Assembly: GCF_002002905.1 (NCBI RefSeq)
Contig: NZ_CP019509.1
Location: 3,898,241 to 3,962,240 of the forward strand
Reading direction: 5' to 3'
Length of the DNA: 64,000 bases
Origin: Aquaspirillum sp. LM1
GTDB lineage: Bacteria; Pseudomonadota; Gammaproteobacteria; Burkholderiales; Aquaspirillaceae
Below are positions 9,807 to 19,516 of this stretch, one piece after another. Below the pieces are notes generated by a model. The model was not told where the DNA came from. It ran no database searches and worked only from the letters and a program-made list of their open reading frames with translations. The first letter of the stretch is position 1, and the number at the start of each line of letters is the position of its first letter. The translations under genes were made by a program, and so were the position numbers.

Positions 9807-11015
9807 ATGAGCCAGATTGATACCGCCGTGTCGCAGCCGAGCGAAGAACAGATTGTCCAGCGCGCCCGCGAGCTGATTCCGCTGCTGCGCGAACGCGCCG
9901 AAGCCTGCGAGCAGGCACGCATGGTGCCAAAGGAAACCATTCAGGCGTTTCAGGACGCCGGGTTTTTCAAGATTTTGCAGCCCAAGCGCTGGGGCGGCTA
10001 TCAGATGCACCCGAATGTGCTGAACCGGGTGCTGATGGAGCTGGCGCGCGGCTGTCCGTCCAGCGCCTGGAATGTGATGGTGCTGGGCGTGCATCCGTTT
10101 GAAGTGGGTCTGCTCGATCCGCGTTGCGGCGACGAGCTGTGGGGCAGTGACAACACCACACTGGTGTCGTCGTCCTACGCGCCGTTTGGCACAGTGAGCA
10201 AGACCGAAGGCGGCTATGTACTCAACGGCGAATGGCTGACTTCCAGCGGCTGCGACCACGCGGCTGGCGGTGCCTTTGTTGGCGGTCGGGTGGCGGAAAA
10301 CGGCGAAACCGTATTCCGTTCGTTCTGGATTCAGCGCAAGGACTTCGACATTGTTGACGACTGGCATGTGGTGGGTCTGGCCGGCACCGGCAGCAAGAAG
10401 CTGATCATCAAGGATGTATTCATCCCGGATTACCGCAGCCATGTGATTGGCGCGTATGACCAGCAGTCGCACGGCCAGGTGGAAAACCTGTACAAGATGC
10501 CGTTTTTCTATGTGTTCTATGCGGCAGTATCGTCGGTGATCATCGGCATGGCAGGCGGCATGGTGGATTTGTACGTCGACCATATGGTACCGCGTCAGAA
10601 CATCAACCAGGCGGTGGGGGCGGCGGTCAACGATCCGTTCATCAAGAGCCGGCTGGGTGAGGCCTACGCCAAGATTCTGGGTGCCACCACCCGTGTGCTG
10701 CACAACACCGACGAAGCCTGGGGCTATGCCTCGCGTGGCGAACTGGTGCCGCTGGATATCCGCATCCGCCACTTTGCCAGCAACCAGTTTACCGGCGGTG
10801 AGTGCTTTGACGCGGCGCACATGATCTTCAAGAAAACCTCCACCCGTGGCATCTGGATGAGCAGCCCGATGCAGCGGCAGATGCGCGACATTCTGGTTGG
10901 GGCCAACCATATCACCCAGAACCAGGACAATATCGGCGACCTGCTGGGTGGCCATCTGCTGGGCAACCCGCTGCCGGCGGCCAACCCGTTTGGCGCCAAG
11001 CCTGGCCAGGTTTGA
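9807..11015 (+). CDS. Flavin-dependent monooxygenase, oxygenase component (HsaA/HpaB class D type)
   Basis: A 402-residue protein with the acyl-CoA dehydrogenase fold used by two-component (class D) phenol ortho-hydroxylases such as HsaA and Acinetobacter p-hydroxyphenylacetate hydroxylase C2. Recognisable segments are the N-terminal helix with MVPKETIQAFQDAGFFKILQ, PSSAWNVMV, TSSGCDHA and the C-terminal DILVGANHITQNQDN. It would use reduced flavin from the next gene and O2 to turn a monophenol into the catechol that MhpB cleaves. This replaces the single-component MhpA found in E. coli. The start at 9807 has AGGAG ten bases upstream. The exact phenolic substrate is inferred from the downstream pathway. 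Confidence 0.85.
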   Translation: MSQIDTAVSQPSEEQIVQRARELIPLLRERAEACEQARMVPKETIQAFQDAGFFKILQPKRWGGYQMHPNVLNRVLMELARGCPSSAWNVMVLGVHPFEVGLLDPRCGDELWGSDNTTLVSSSYAPFGTVSKTEGGYVLNGEWLTSSGCDHAAGGAFVGGRVAENGETVFRSFWIQRKDFDIVDDWHVVGLAGTGSKKLIIKDVFIPDYRSHVIGAYDQQSHGQVENLYKMPFFYVFYAAVSSVIIGMAGGMVDLYVDHMVPRQNINQAVGAAVNDPFIKSRLGEAYAKILGATTRVLHNTDEAWGYASRGELVPLDIRIRHFASNQFTGGECFDAAHMIFKKTSTRGIWMSSPMQRQMRDILVGANHITQNQDNIGDLLGGHLLGNPLPAANPFGAKPGQV

Positions 11016-11028
11016 GAGGACGCACACG

Positions 11029-11580
11029 ATGAATCCGCAAATCAACCAAGTGCTGGACTGGACCCCGAACGCCACCCTGGCGGCCATGCCCACGGTCAGC
11101 GCCGAAGACCATCGCTACGGCATGCGCCACTTTGCCGTGGGCGTGTCGATCATTACCGCACGCGACGGCGAACAGCGCGCCGGGCTGACTGCCACGGCGG
11201 TGTGCTCGGTGACCGCTGACCCGCCCCGGCTGGTGGTGTTCGTCAATAAAAACGTGGTGGCCAACCAGGTGATCCTGAACAGCGGCGCGCTGTGCGTGAA
11301 TGTACTGGCCGGCGAGCAGGAAGACGTGGCCAAGGCATTTGCCGGCATGGTGGAAGGCGTGCATGGCGACGCCCGCTTTGACTACGGCCAGTGGCGCGAA
11401 CTGAGCACCGGCGCGCCCACGCTGGACGACACCCTGGCCAATTTTGATTGCCGGGTGATCAAGGTGTTTGACGAAAGCACCCACCACGCCTTTTTGTGCG
11501 AAGTGCTCGCCACCCGCGAGCGCAACGACGGCGAGGCGCTGATTTACCTGAACGGTGGTTTCCGCCGGATTGCCCAATAA
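11029..11580 (+). CDS. Flavin reductase, partner of the class D monooxygenase
   Basis: A 183-residue flavin reductase-like protein (HpaC/HsaB family), with MRHFAVGVSIITARDGE, the GLTATAVCSVTADPPRLVVF flavin-binding segment and a final GGFRRIAQ. It would supply reduced FAD or FMN from NAD(P)H to the oxygenase encoded immediately upstream, 13 bases away. An N-terminal extension of about 25 residues precedes the conserved domain. The start at 11029 follows a GAGAGGA sequence. The pairing with the preceding gene makes the assignment strong; the choice of nucleotide and flavin is not visible. Confidence 0.88.
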   Translation: MNPQINQVLDWTPNATLAAMPTVSAEDHRYGMRHFAVGVSIITARDGEQRAGLTATAVCSVTADPPRLVVFVNKNVVANQVILNSGALCVNVLAGEQEDVAKAFAGMVEGVHGDARFDYGQWRELSTGAPTLDDTLANFDCRVIKVFDESTHHAFLCEVLATRERNDGEALIYLNGGFRRIAQ

Positions 11581-11710
11581 AAAACGCTTGCCCCCGAGCC
11601 CCTGGCCGGCGTGTGGAATCTTCCATGCCCCGCACCGGGGGCGCGGTGCTGGCCAGTGATGCCAAAACCCGGCGCGCCGCCTGGCGTGACCGATACAGAG
11701 GAGACAAAAA

Positions 11711-12853
11711 ATGAAACCGACCCTGACCCCGCGCATTGTCCTGCCCGTCGTGGCGCTGATGGCCGCCACCCCGGCGCTGGCCGATATCACTGTCGGCGTG
11801 ATTGCCTCGCTGACCGGCCCCGCCGCTGCCCTGGGCGCGGAAACCAAAAAGGCCGTGGCGCTGTTTCCCACCAGCGTGGGCGGCGAAAAGGTCAATTTTA
11901 TTGTGCTGGACGATGCCACCGACCCGACCAGCGCGGTGAAAAACGTGCGCAAGCTGATTTCCGAAGACAAGGTGGACGCCATTCTTGGCCCCAACCTGAT
12001 CAGCACCGCCACCGCCATGGCCGACGTGGCCAATGCCGAAAAAACCCCGATGGTGTCCGTCGCGCCGCTGGAAGTCAGCGGCGACAAGCGCGGCTTTGTG
12101 TTCCGCAGCGAGCCGTCGGCTGACCTGATGGTCAACCGCGTGGTGGCCGACATGGTGGCCGGCGGGGCAAAGACCGTTGGCTTTATCGGCTTTTCCGATT
12201 CATGGGGCGAACTGCTGCTGAAAGCGCTGACCAAGGCCAGCGAAGGCAAGCTGACCATTGTCGCCAGCGAACGCTACGGTCGGGCTGACCCCAGCGTGCA
12301 GGCGCAGGTGCTCAAGGTGATGGCGGCCAAGCCGGATGTGGTGTTTGTCGGCGCGTCGGGTACCCCGGCGGCCATGCCGCAAATCACCCTGCGTGAGCGC
12401 GGCTACAAGGGCAAGGTGTATCAGTCGCACGGCGTGACCAGCAAGGAATTCCTGCGCGTGGGCGGCAAGGCGATTGAAGGTGCGCTGATTCCGGTTGGCC
12501 CGGTGCTGGTGGCCGAACAACTGCCAGATAGCCACCCGACCAAAAAAGCCAGCGTGGCATTTGTGAAAGAACTGGAAACCAAGCACGGGCCGGATTCGCG
12601 CTCCACCTTTGCCGGCGCGTCGTGGGATGCCTGGCTGCTGTTGCAAAATGCCATTGTCAGCGCCCAGAAAGCCAAGGTGAAGTCTGGCACGCCGGAGTTT
12701 CGCGCTGCCCTGCGCAACGGGCTGGAGAAAAATGGCCGGCTGGTGGGCGTCAATGGCGTGTACACCATGAGCGCCGCTGACCACGCCGGCTACGACGCCA
12801 GCGCCATTGTGCTGATCAAGGTGGAAAACAACCGCTGGAAGCTGGTGAAGTGA
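11711..12853 (+). CDS. ABC transporter substrate-binding protein (LivJ-like, HAAT family)
   Basis: A 380-residue type I periplasmic binding protein (Peripla_BP_6). Residues 1-24 form a signal peptide ending TPALA, and the mature part starts [18 protein letters not shown], the usual opening of branched-chain amino acid and aromatic acid binding proteins. It lacks a lipobox cysteine and should be soluble in the periplasm. It lies inside the aromatic degradation operon, separated from its permease genes by mhpD, mhpF and mhpE, so it probably binds the aromatic substrate. The stop overlaps the mhpD start (TGATG). GAGGAG precedes the start by eight bases. Confidence 0.9.
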   Translation: MKPTLTPRIVLPVVALMAATPALADITVGVIASLTGPAAALGAETKKAVALFPTSVGGEKVNFIVLDDATDPTSAVKNVRKLISEDKVDAILGPNLISTATAMADVANAEKTPMVSVAPLEVSGDKRGFVFRSEPSADLMVNRVVADMVAGGAKTVGFIGFSDSWGELLLKALTKASEGKLTIVASERYGRADPSVQAQVLKVMAAKPDVVFVGASGTPAAMPQITLRERGYKGKVYQSHGVTSKEFLRVGGKAIEGALIPVGPVLVAEQLPDSHPTKKASVAFVKELETKHGPDSRSTFAGASWDAWLLLQNAIVSAQKAKVKSGTPEFRAALRNGLEKNGRLVGVNGVYTMSAADHAGYDASAIVLIKVENNRWKLVK

Positions 12854-13644
12854 TGTCTGATACCACCTTGTTGAATGCCGCCGCCGCCGCCGCCCTGCTG
12901 CACCATGCCGCCACCAGCGGCCAGCCCATTGCCCCACTGCGCGATCGCCTGGCCACCCCGGATGCAGACAGCGCCTACGCCATCCAGAACCACAACACCG
13001 AACGCGCACTGGCCGCAGGCCGGCGTCTGGTCGGTCGCAAGATCGGCCTCACCTCGCTGGCCGTCCAGGCCCAGCTCGGCGTTGATCAACCCGACTTCGG
13101 CATGCTGTTTGCCGACATGGCCGTCGGCGATGGCGAAGCCATTGCCACAGGCCGGCTGATCCAGCCCAAGGTCGAAGCCGAAATCGCCCTGGTGCTGGGG
13201 CGAGATCTCACCCACGAGCGTCACACCTACGCCGACCTGATCCGCGCCACTGACTACGCGCTGCCCGCCATTGAGGTGGTGGACAGCCGTATTGCCCACT
13301 GGAACATCCGCTTTGTCGATACCGTGGCCGACAACGCCTCCAGCGGCCTGTTTGTGCTCGGCAGCCAGCCGCGCCGGCTGGGAGAATTCGACCTGGCCGC
13401 CTGCGCCATGGAAATGCGACAGGGCGACGAGGTGGTGTCGCGCGGCAACGGTCGCGCCTGCCTGGGCAACCCGCTGAACGCCGCCGTCTGGCTGGCCGAC
13501 GTGATGGTGCGCTATGGCCGTCCGCTGCAGGCCGGCGACATGGTGCTGACCGGGGCCTTGGGCCCCATGGTGAATGCCGGGCCAGGCCAGACCTTTGTCG
13601 CCGAGATTGCCGGTCTGGGTTCAGTCACTGCCGTGTTCGCTTGA
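12853..13644 (+). CDS. mhpD: 2-hydroxypenta-2,4-dienoate hydratase (2-keto-4-pentenoate hydratase)
   Basis: A 263-residue member of the fumarylacetoacetase-like hydratase family. It adds water to 2-hydroxypenta-2,4-dienoate, giving 4-hydroxy-2-oxovalerate for MhpE. Metal-binding signatures visible are [14 protein letters not shown] (Glu residues around 110) and the segment [12 protein letters not shown]. The ATG at 12853 shares its first base with the stop of the binding-protein gene, so the two are translationally coupled; a GTG one codon earlier is also in frame. It is followed after 27 bases by mhpF. Confidence 0.92.
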   Translation: MSDTTLLNAAAAAALLHHAATSGQPIAPLRDRLATPDADSAYAIQNHNTERALAAGRRLVGRKIGLTSLAVQAQLGVDQPDFGMLFADMAVGDGEAIATGRLIQPKVEAEIALVLGRDLTHERHTYADLIRATDYALPAIEVVDSRIAHWNIRFVDTVADNASSGLFVLGSQPRRLGEFDLAACAMEMRQGDEVVSRGNGRACLGNPLNAAVWLADVMVRYGRPLQAGDMVLTGALGPMVNAGPGQTFVAEIAGLGSVTAVFA

Positions 13645-13671
13645 GTCGCCTCCCCCCACGAGAGAATTGCA

Positions 13672-14622
13672 ATGAGCCAAAAAATCAAATGCGCGCTGAT
13701 CGGCCCCGGCAACATCGGCACCGACCTGCTCTACAAACTCCGCCGCAGCCCCGTCCTTGACCCGGTCTGGATGGTCGGCATCGACCCGGAATCCGAAGGC
13801 CTCAAACGCGCCGCCGAACTGGGGTTGAAGACCACCGCTGACGGCGTCGATGGTCTGCTCCCCCATGTGCTGGCCGATGGCGTACAAATCGCCTTTGACG
13901 CCACCTCGGCTTATGTCCACGCCGAGAACACCCGCAAGCTCAATGCACTGGGGGTGTTGATGATTGATCTGACCCCAGCCGCCATTGGCCCGTACTGTGT
14001 CCCGCCAGTGAATCTGGCCCAGCATGTTGGCCGCGGTGAGATGAATGTGAATATGGTCACCTGCGGTGGCCAGGCCACCATCCCGATGGTCGCCGCCATC
14101 AGCCGGGTCCAGCCCGTGGCGTATGGCGAGATTGTCGCCACCGTCTCCAGCAAGAGCGCCGGGCCGGGCACACGCAAGAACATCGACGAGTTCACCCGCA
14201 CCACTGCTGGCGCAGTGGAGAAAGTTGGCGGCGCCAAGAAGGGCAAGGCGATCATCATCATCAACCCGGCAGAACCGCCGCTGATCATGCGCGATACCGT
14301 GCATTGCCTGACCGAAACCACACCCGACCAGGCCGCCATCACCGCATCCATCCACGCCATGATCCACGAGGTGCAGAAGTATGTGCCCGGCTATCGTCTG
14401 GTCAATGGCCCGGTATTTGACGGCAATCGGGTATCGGTGTTTCTGGAAGTACAAGGCCTGGGCGACTTCCTGCCCACCTACGCCGGCAACCTGGACATCA
14501 TGACCGCCGCCGGTGCGCGCACCGCCGAAATGTTTGCCGAACAGATCCTCGCCGGTCGGCTGACACTGACCCCGACCGACACCGTGGGCATCGCCCGCAC
14601 CGCCGGTTGCGGCGCGCACTGA
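13672..14622 (+). CDS. mhpF: Acetaldehyde dehydrogenase (acylating)
   Basis: A 316-residue CoA-acylating acetaldehyde dehydrogenase that converts the acetaldehyde released by MhpE to acetyl-CoA using NAD+ and CoA. The nucleotide-binding motif [10 protein letters not shown] is at residues 11-20 and the catalytic cysteine is Cys131 in [10 protein letters not shown]. In this family the enzyme forms a channelling complex with the aldolase, and here mhpE follows directly (20 bases away). A clear AGAGAATT ribosome-site region lies before the ATG. Length and motifs match the family. Confidence 0.94.
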   Translation: MSQKIKCALIGPGNIGTDLLYKLRRSPVLDPVWMVGIDPESEGLKRAAELGLKTTADGVDGLLPHVLADGVQIAFDATSAYVHAENTRKLNALGVLMIDLTPAAIGPYCVPPVNLAQHVGRGEMNVNMVTCGGQATIPMVAAISRVQPVAYGEIVATVSSKSAGPGTRKNIDEFTRTTAGAVEKVGGAKKGKAIIIINPAEPPLIMRDTVHCLTETTPDQAAITASIHAMIHEVQKYVPGYRLVNGPVFDGNRVSVFLEVQGLGDFLPTYAGNLDIMTAAGARTAEMFAEQILAGRLTLTPTDTVGIARTAGCGAH

Positions 14623-14642
14623 GTCCCCCTGGAGAATTTGTG

Positions 14643-15674
14643 ATGACCTTGAACGGCAAAAAGATCACCGTCCACGACATGACCCTGCGTGACGGCATGC
14701 ACCCCAAGCGCCATTTGATGACGCTGGAACAAATGGTCAGCATCGCCACCGGCCTGGACCAAGCCGGTGTACCACTGATTGAAGTCACCCATGGCGATGG
14801 CCTGGGCGGCTCCTCAGTGAATTACGGCTTCCCGGCGCATACCGACGAAGAATACCTCGGTGCGGTGATCCCGAAGATGACCCAGGCCAAAGTCTCCGCC
14901 CTGCTATTGCCCGGCATCGGCACCGTCGATCACCTGAAAATGGCACGTGACCTGGGCGTACACACCATCCGCGTCGCCACCCACTGCACCGAAGCGGATG
15001 TGTCGGAACAGCACATCACCCTGGCGCGCAAACTGGACATGGACACCGTTGGCTTTTTGATGATGAGCCATATGAACAGCCCGGAGGGCTTGGTCAAACA
15101 AGCCAGGCTGATGGAAAGCTATGGGGCCAACTGTATCTACATCACCGACTCCGCCGGCCATCTGTTGCCCGATGGCGTCAAAGCCCGCCTCGGCGCAGTA
15201 CGTGACGCCCTCAAACCAGACACCGAACTCGGCTTCCACGGCCATCACAACCTGGCCATGGGCGTGGCCAACAGCATTGCCGCCATTGAAGTCGGCGCCA
15301 CACGGATTGACGCCGCTGCCGCTGGCTTGGGAGCTGGAGCCGGCAACACCCCCATGGAAGTGCTGATTGCCGTGTGCAGCCTGATGGGCATCGACACCGG
15401 GGTGGATGTGGCCAAGATCACCGACGTGGCCGAGGACCTGGTAGTGCCGATGATGGACTTCCCGATCCGCATTGACCGCGATGCGCTGACCCTGGGCTAT
15501 GCCGGGGTGTATGGGTCGTTCCTGCTGTTTGCCAAACGGGCCAGCCAGAAGTATGGGGTACCGGCGCGGGAGATCCTGGTGGAGCTGGGCCGGCGCGGGA
15601 TGGTGGGCGGGCAGGAGGATATGATTGAGGATACGGCGATGACGATGGCGCGGGCGCGCGGTTTGTTTGCCTGA
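14643..15674 (+). CDS. mhpE: 4-hydroxy-2-oxovalerate aldolase
   Basis: A 343-residue DmpG/MhpE-type pyruvate aldolase that splits 4-hydroxy-2-oxovalerate into pyruvate and acetaldehyde. The N-terminal TIM-barrel signature [15 protein letters not shown] provides the catalytic Arg and metal-binding Asp, and [17 protein letters not shown] gives the two metal-binding His. The C-terminal communication domain seen in DmpG-type enzymes is present, consistent with channelling to MhpF. ATG 14643 has GGAGA upstream; the longer in-frame start within mhpF is not supported. It ends the enzyme core of the operon, before the transporter. Confidence 0.94.
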   Translation: MTLNGKKITVHDMTLRDGMHPKRHLMTLEQMVSIATGLDQAGVPLIEVTHGDGLGGSSVNYGFPAHTDEEYLGAVIPKMTQAKVSALLLPGIGTVDHLKMARDLGVHTIRVATHCTEADVSEQHITLARKLDMDTVGFLMMSHMNSPEGLVKQARLMESYGANCIYITDSAGHLLPDGVKARLGAVRDALKPDTELGFHGHHNLAMGVANSIAAIEVGATRIDAAAAGLGAGAGNTPMEVLIAVCSLMGIDTGVDVAKITDVAEDLVVPMMDFPIRIDRDALTLGYAGVYGSFLLFAKRASQKYGVPAREILVELGRRGMVGGQEDMIEDTAMTMARARGLFA

Positions 15675-15858
15675 TCTCAACCTTGTGCCGGTTTTCCCGG
15701 TTTACGCCGCGCCTCTGGCCGGCGGCTGGAACCGTGTTCCCGTTTTATCGCTCGACCGCCGCTGCGGCGTCAGGCGGCTGACCTCTGTGCGGCGCGTGCG
15801 CCGGCCAGGGGACAGCCGCATTGGCGTTGGTGCGGCTGCTGGACACAGGAGTCCTTGA

Positions 15859-18711
15859 ATGGATGCCCAGATTTTTGCCCTGCTCGGGCAGGACGGTATC
15901 ACCAATGGTGCCATCTACGCCCTGCTGGCGTTGGCGCTGGTGCTGGTGTTTGCCGTCACCCGGATTATTTTCATTCCCCAGGGCGAGTTTCTTGCCTGGG
16001 GCGCGTTGACCATGGCCGCGCTGGAAGCCGGCCAGTACCCTGGCACGGTGTGGCTGCTGCTGGCGGCGGGCGGGCTGACCCTGCTGGCCGACCTGGCCAG
16101 CGCACGCGGCCAGTCTCGCCGGCTGCTGCATTCGGCGCTGTGGAACCTGGCCTATCCGCTGGCACTGGCCGGGACGTTGGCCCAGCTGCCGCTGGCCGAC
16201 CTGCCTGCACTGGTCAAGGTGGCGCTGACCCTGGCGATTGTGGTGCCGATGGGGCCGATGTTGTATCGGCTGGTGTTCCAGCCGGTGGCGGAAGCGCCGG
16301 TGCTGATCCTGCTGATCATTTCTGTGGCGCTGCATCTGGTGATGGTGGGCCTGGGCCTGCTGATCTTTGGCCCGGAAGGCTCGCGCACCACGCCGTTCAG
16401 CGATGCCCAGATTGAACTGGGCAGCCTGATGATTGGCGGACACACCCTGGTGGTGGTGGGCGCTTCGCTGGCGCTGATTATTGGTTTGTACCTGTTTTTT
16501 GACCGCACCCTGGCCGGCAAGGCGCTGCGCGCCACGGCGATCAACCGCAACGGCGCACGGCTGATGGGGATTTCCCCGGCACTGGCCGGGCGGCAAACCT
16601 TTCTGGTGGCGGCGCTGATTGGCGCGCTGTCGGGTCTGCTGGTGGCACCGATTACCACCATCTATTACGACAGCGGTTTCCTGATTGGCCTGAAAGGGTT
16701 TGTTGCCGCCATCATTGGCGGGCTGGCCAGTTATCCGCTGGCGGCGGCGGGCGCGCTGGTGGTGGGCCTGCTGGAGTCGTTTTCGTCGTTCTGGGCCAGT
16801 GCCTTCAAGGATGTACTGGTGTTCACCCTGATTATTCCGGTGCTGATCTGGCTGTCGTGGTCCACCCACCATGTCGAGGAAGAAACCCTGCTGCCAAGCA
16901 GCACCCCGGCGCGCTCCGGCTGGATTGACCCGCGCTGGGTGCTGGGCGCTTTTCTGCTGTGCCTGCTGCTGGCACCGCTGCTGCTGCCGGAGTTTTACGT
17001 CACCCTGCTCAATTATGTTGGCCTGTCGGCACTGGTGGCGCTGGGCCTGGTGCTGCTCACCGGGGTGGGCGGGCTGACCAGTTTTGGTCAGGCGGCGTTT
17101 GTCGGCCTGGGCGCGTATACCACCGCCTGGCTGACCACCGCCAGCGAACTGCCGGCCTGGCTGGCGTTTGCCGGCGGGTCGCCGTGGCTGGCGCTGCTGC
17201 TCGGGCTGGCGCTGACAGCCACCGTGGCGATGGTGCTGGGTTCGCTCAGCCTGAAACTGTCGGGCCACTATTTGCCGCTGGGCACCATGGCCTGGGGCAT
17301 TTCGCTGTACTTCCTGTTTGGCAATATGGAATTCCTGGGCGGCCATTCCGGCCTATCTAACCTGCCGCCGATTGCCCTGTTCGGGGTCGATCTGGTGGAC
17401 AGCCGACATTACTACTATCTGGTGTGGGCGTTTGTGCTGGTGGCGCTGTTCACCACCAAAAACCTGCTGGATTCCCGCGAGGGCCGGGCAATTCGCGCAC
17501 TCAAGGGCGGCATGGTGATGGCCGAGGCGATGGGGGTGAACACCTCGCGGGCGCGGATGGTGATTTTTGTGCTGGCCGCGCTGCACGCCTGCGCCGCCGG
17601 CTGGCTGTATGCCCACCTGCAACGCTTTGTGAATCCCACTCCGTTTGGCCTGCATATCGGCATCGAATACCTGTTCATGGCTGTGGTGGGCGGGGCGGGG
17701 CAGGTGTGGGGCGCGCTGGTGGGGGCCGGGGTGATCACTGTGCTCAAGCAGTGGCTGCAGGACATTCTGCCCAAGCTGTTTGGCTCGGCGGGCCATTTTG
17801 AGGTGATTGTGTTTGGCCTGATGATGATTGTGGTGCTGCACCGCGCCCGCGATGGCCTGTGGCCGCTGCTGGCGCGGCTGTTGCCGGTGCGCCAGACGCC
17901 CAAAGTCATCGATACCCACGCCGCACCGCTGGCGAAAAAACCGCAGCCGCCGCACGGCGAGGTGATTCTGGAGGCCCGCGCGGTGACCCGCAAGTTTGGC
18001 GGTCTGGTGGCCAACAACAATATGAGTTTGAGCGTGCAGGCGGGCGAAATCCTGGCGCTGATCGGCCCCAATGGTGCCGGTAAAAGCACCATGTTCAACC
18101 AGCTGTCTGGCGTGGATACCCCCACCTCGGGCGAGGTGCTGTTCCGGGGCCAGCCGGTGACCGGACGCCAGTCGCGCGATATCGCCGCGCTGGGCATGAG
18201 CCGCACTTTTCAGCATGTGAAGCTGCTGCCCACGATGAGCGTGCTGGAAAACGTGGCCATTGGCGCGCATCGGCGCGGCCAGCAGGGGGTGCTGTCGGCA
18301 GCCTGGCGGCTGGACCGGCGAGAAGAAGCCCGCCTGCTGCGCGAAGCGGCCATTCAGGTGGAGCGTGTTGGCCTGGGTGAATTCATGCACGCCGAAGCCG
18401 GCAGCCTGGCGCTGGGCCAGCAGCGGATTCTGGAAATTGCCCGCGCACTGTGTGCCGACCCGTGCCTGCTGCTGCTGGACGAACCCGCTGCCGGTCTGCG
18501 GCTGAAAGAAAAACAGGCGCTGGCCGAATTGCTCAAGCGCCTGCGCGCCGAAGGCATGGCGGTGCTGATTGTGGAGCACGACATGGACTTTGTGATGAAC
18601 CTGGTTGACCGGGTGGTGGTGATGGAGTTTGGCGAAAAAATTGCCGAAGGCCTGCCAGAAGCGGTGCAGCAAGACCCCGCCGTGCTCGAAGCCTATCTGG
18701 GAGGGGTGTGA
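15859..18711 (+). CDS. Three-domain fusion of LivH-, LivM- and LivG-type ABC importer subunits
   Basis: A 950-residue protein holding both permeases and one ATPase of a HAAT-family importer. Residues 1-335 are LivH-like, with multiple membrane spans and [20 protein letters not shown]. About 355-675 are LivM-like, with [20 protein letters not shown] and [16 protein letters not shown]. About 700-950 are a LivG-like ATPase, with Walker [10 protein letters not shown] near 735, signature LALGQQR and Walker B LLLLDEP. No stop or frameshift separates them. These subunits are normally separate genes; two-permease fusions are known, three-way fusion is unusual. Its companions are the binding protein at 11711 and livF just downstream. 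It probably imports the aromatic acid degraded by this operon. Confidence 0.9.
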   Translation: MDAQIFALLGQDGITNGAIYALLALALVLVFAVTRIIFIPQGEFLAWGALTMAALEAGQYPGTVWLLLAAGGLTLLADLASARGQSRRLLHSALWNLAYPLALAGTLAQLPLADLPALVKVALTLAIVVPMGPMLYRLVFQPVAEAPVLILLIISVALHLVMVGLGLLIFGPEGSRTTPFSDAQIELGSLMIGGHTLVVVGASLALIIGLYLFFDRTLAGKALRATAINRNGARLMGISPALAGRQTFLVAALIGALSGLLVAPITTIYYDSGFLIGLKGFVAAIIGGLASYPLAAAGALVVGLLESFSSFWASAFKDVLVFTLIIPVLIWLSWSTHHVEEETLLPSSTPARSGWIDPRWVLGAFLLCLLLAPLLLPEFYVTLLNYVGLSALVALGLVLLTGVGGLTSFGQAAFVGLGAYTTAWLTTASELPAWLAFAGGSPWLALLLGLALTATVAMVLGSLSLKLSGHYLPLGTMAWGISLYFLFGNMEFLGGHSGLSNLPPIALFGVDLVDSRHYYYLVWAFVLVALFTTKNLLDSREGRAIRALKGGMVMAEAMGVNTSRARMVIFVLAALHACAAGWLYAHLQRFVNPTPFGLHIGIEYLFMAVVGGAGQVWGALVGAGVITVLKQWLQDILPKLFGSAGHFEVIVFGLMMIVVLHRARDGLWPLLARLLPVRQTPKVIDTHAAPLAKKPQPPHGEVILEARAVTRKFGGLVANNNMSLSVQAGEILALIGPNGAGKSTMFNQLSGVDTPTSGEVLFRGQPVTGRQSRDIAALGMSRTFQHVKLLPTMSVLENVAIGAHRRGQQGVLSAAWRLDRREEARLLREAAIQVERVGLGEFMHAEAGSLALGQQRILEIARALCADPCLLLLDEPAAGLRLKEKQALAELLKRLRAEGMAVLIVEHDMDFVMNLVDRVVVMEFGEKIAEGLPEAVQQDPAVLEAYLGGV

Positions 18712-18712
18712 C

Positions 18713-19460
18713 ATGGCCAATGTTCTGCAAGTCAGCCAGTTGTCGGTGGCCTACGGCAAGGTGGAGGCGGTCAGCCAGGTGAGCCTGAACGTGGGCGAGG
18801 GGCAAATTGTCACCGTGATCGGCCCCAACGGTGCCGGCAAGACCACCACGTTGTCGGCCATCATGGGCCTGTTGCCCTCGCGCGGCCAGGTGAGCTTTGA
18901 TGGCCAGGTGGAAGGCGTGCCGGAAGTGGAGCGCATGGTGGTGCGCGGCATGAATCTGGTGCCGGAAAAACGCGAGCTGTTTGGCAGCATGACCATTGAG
19001 GACAACCTGCTGCTGGGCGCGTTTCAGCGCCACCGCCATGGCCACCGCGACCACGCCGACACCATGGAAGAAGTGTACAGCCTGTTTCCCCGGCTGAAAG
19101 AACGCCGCCTCCAGCAGGCTGGCACCATGTCGGGCGGCGAGCGGCAGATGCTGGCAGTGGGCCGTGCGCTGATGGCCAAGCCCAAGCTGCTGATGCTGGA
19201 CGAACCCAGCCTGGGCCTGGCCCCGCTGATTGTGCGCGAAATCTTTCGCATCATCGCCGAGCTGCGCCGGCGTGGGGTGTCGATCCTGCTGGTGGAGCAA
19301 AACGCCCGCGCCGCGCTGCAAGTGGCCGACATATGCCTATGTGCTGGAAAACGGCAGCGTGAAAATGGAAGGCGACGCCACCGCGCTGCGCAACGACCCC
19401 CGGGTGATCGAAAGCTATCTGGGCCTGGCCAGCAAGCATCAGGACATGCTGGCCAGCTAG
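18713..19460 (+). pseudogene. livF: LivF-type ABC ATPase with a one-base frameshift
   Basis: The second ATPase of the importer, starting one base after the fusion gene's stop. Walker [12 protein letters not shown], signature [15 protein letters not shown] and Walker [13 protein letters not shown] are all intact. After residue 206 (LQVAD) an extra A at 19331 shifts the frame: the expected [17 protein letters not shown] continues in another frame to the TAG at 19458-19460. Read as it stands, the protein ends at 19471 with an unrelated tail; corrected it would have 248 residues. The lost segment is the C-terminal 42 residues after the ATPase core, so some function may remain. It may also be a sequencing error. 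Confidence 0.85.
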
Positions 19461-19490
19461 GGAAACACTGAAAAAAACTGCCATCCCGCC
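19457..19490. repeat. Relic resembling the left end of the local IS5-type/MITE element
   Basis: CTAG followed by GGAAACACTGAAAAAAAC at 19461-19478 differs at two of 18 positions from the end of the small element at 59789 and resembles the left inverted repeat of the IS at 57721. The stop codon of livF lies within this CTAG. No matching right end is seen nearby, so this would be a solo end or a chance match. Confidence 0.35.
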
Positions 19491-19516
19491 CATTCCCTGC
19501 CAAGGAGCGTTACACC

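Noticed and set aside
15745..17346. A 533-codon minus-strand frame across the importer fusion gene
   Set aside because: Composition is Gln/Arg/His-rich and typical of antisense of membrane-protein codons; no domain seen.
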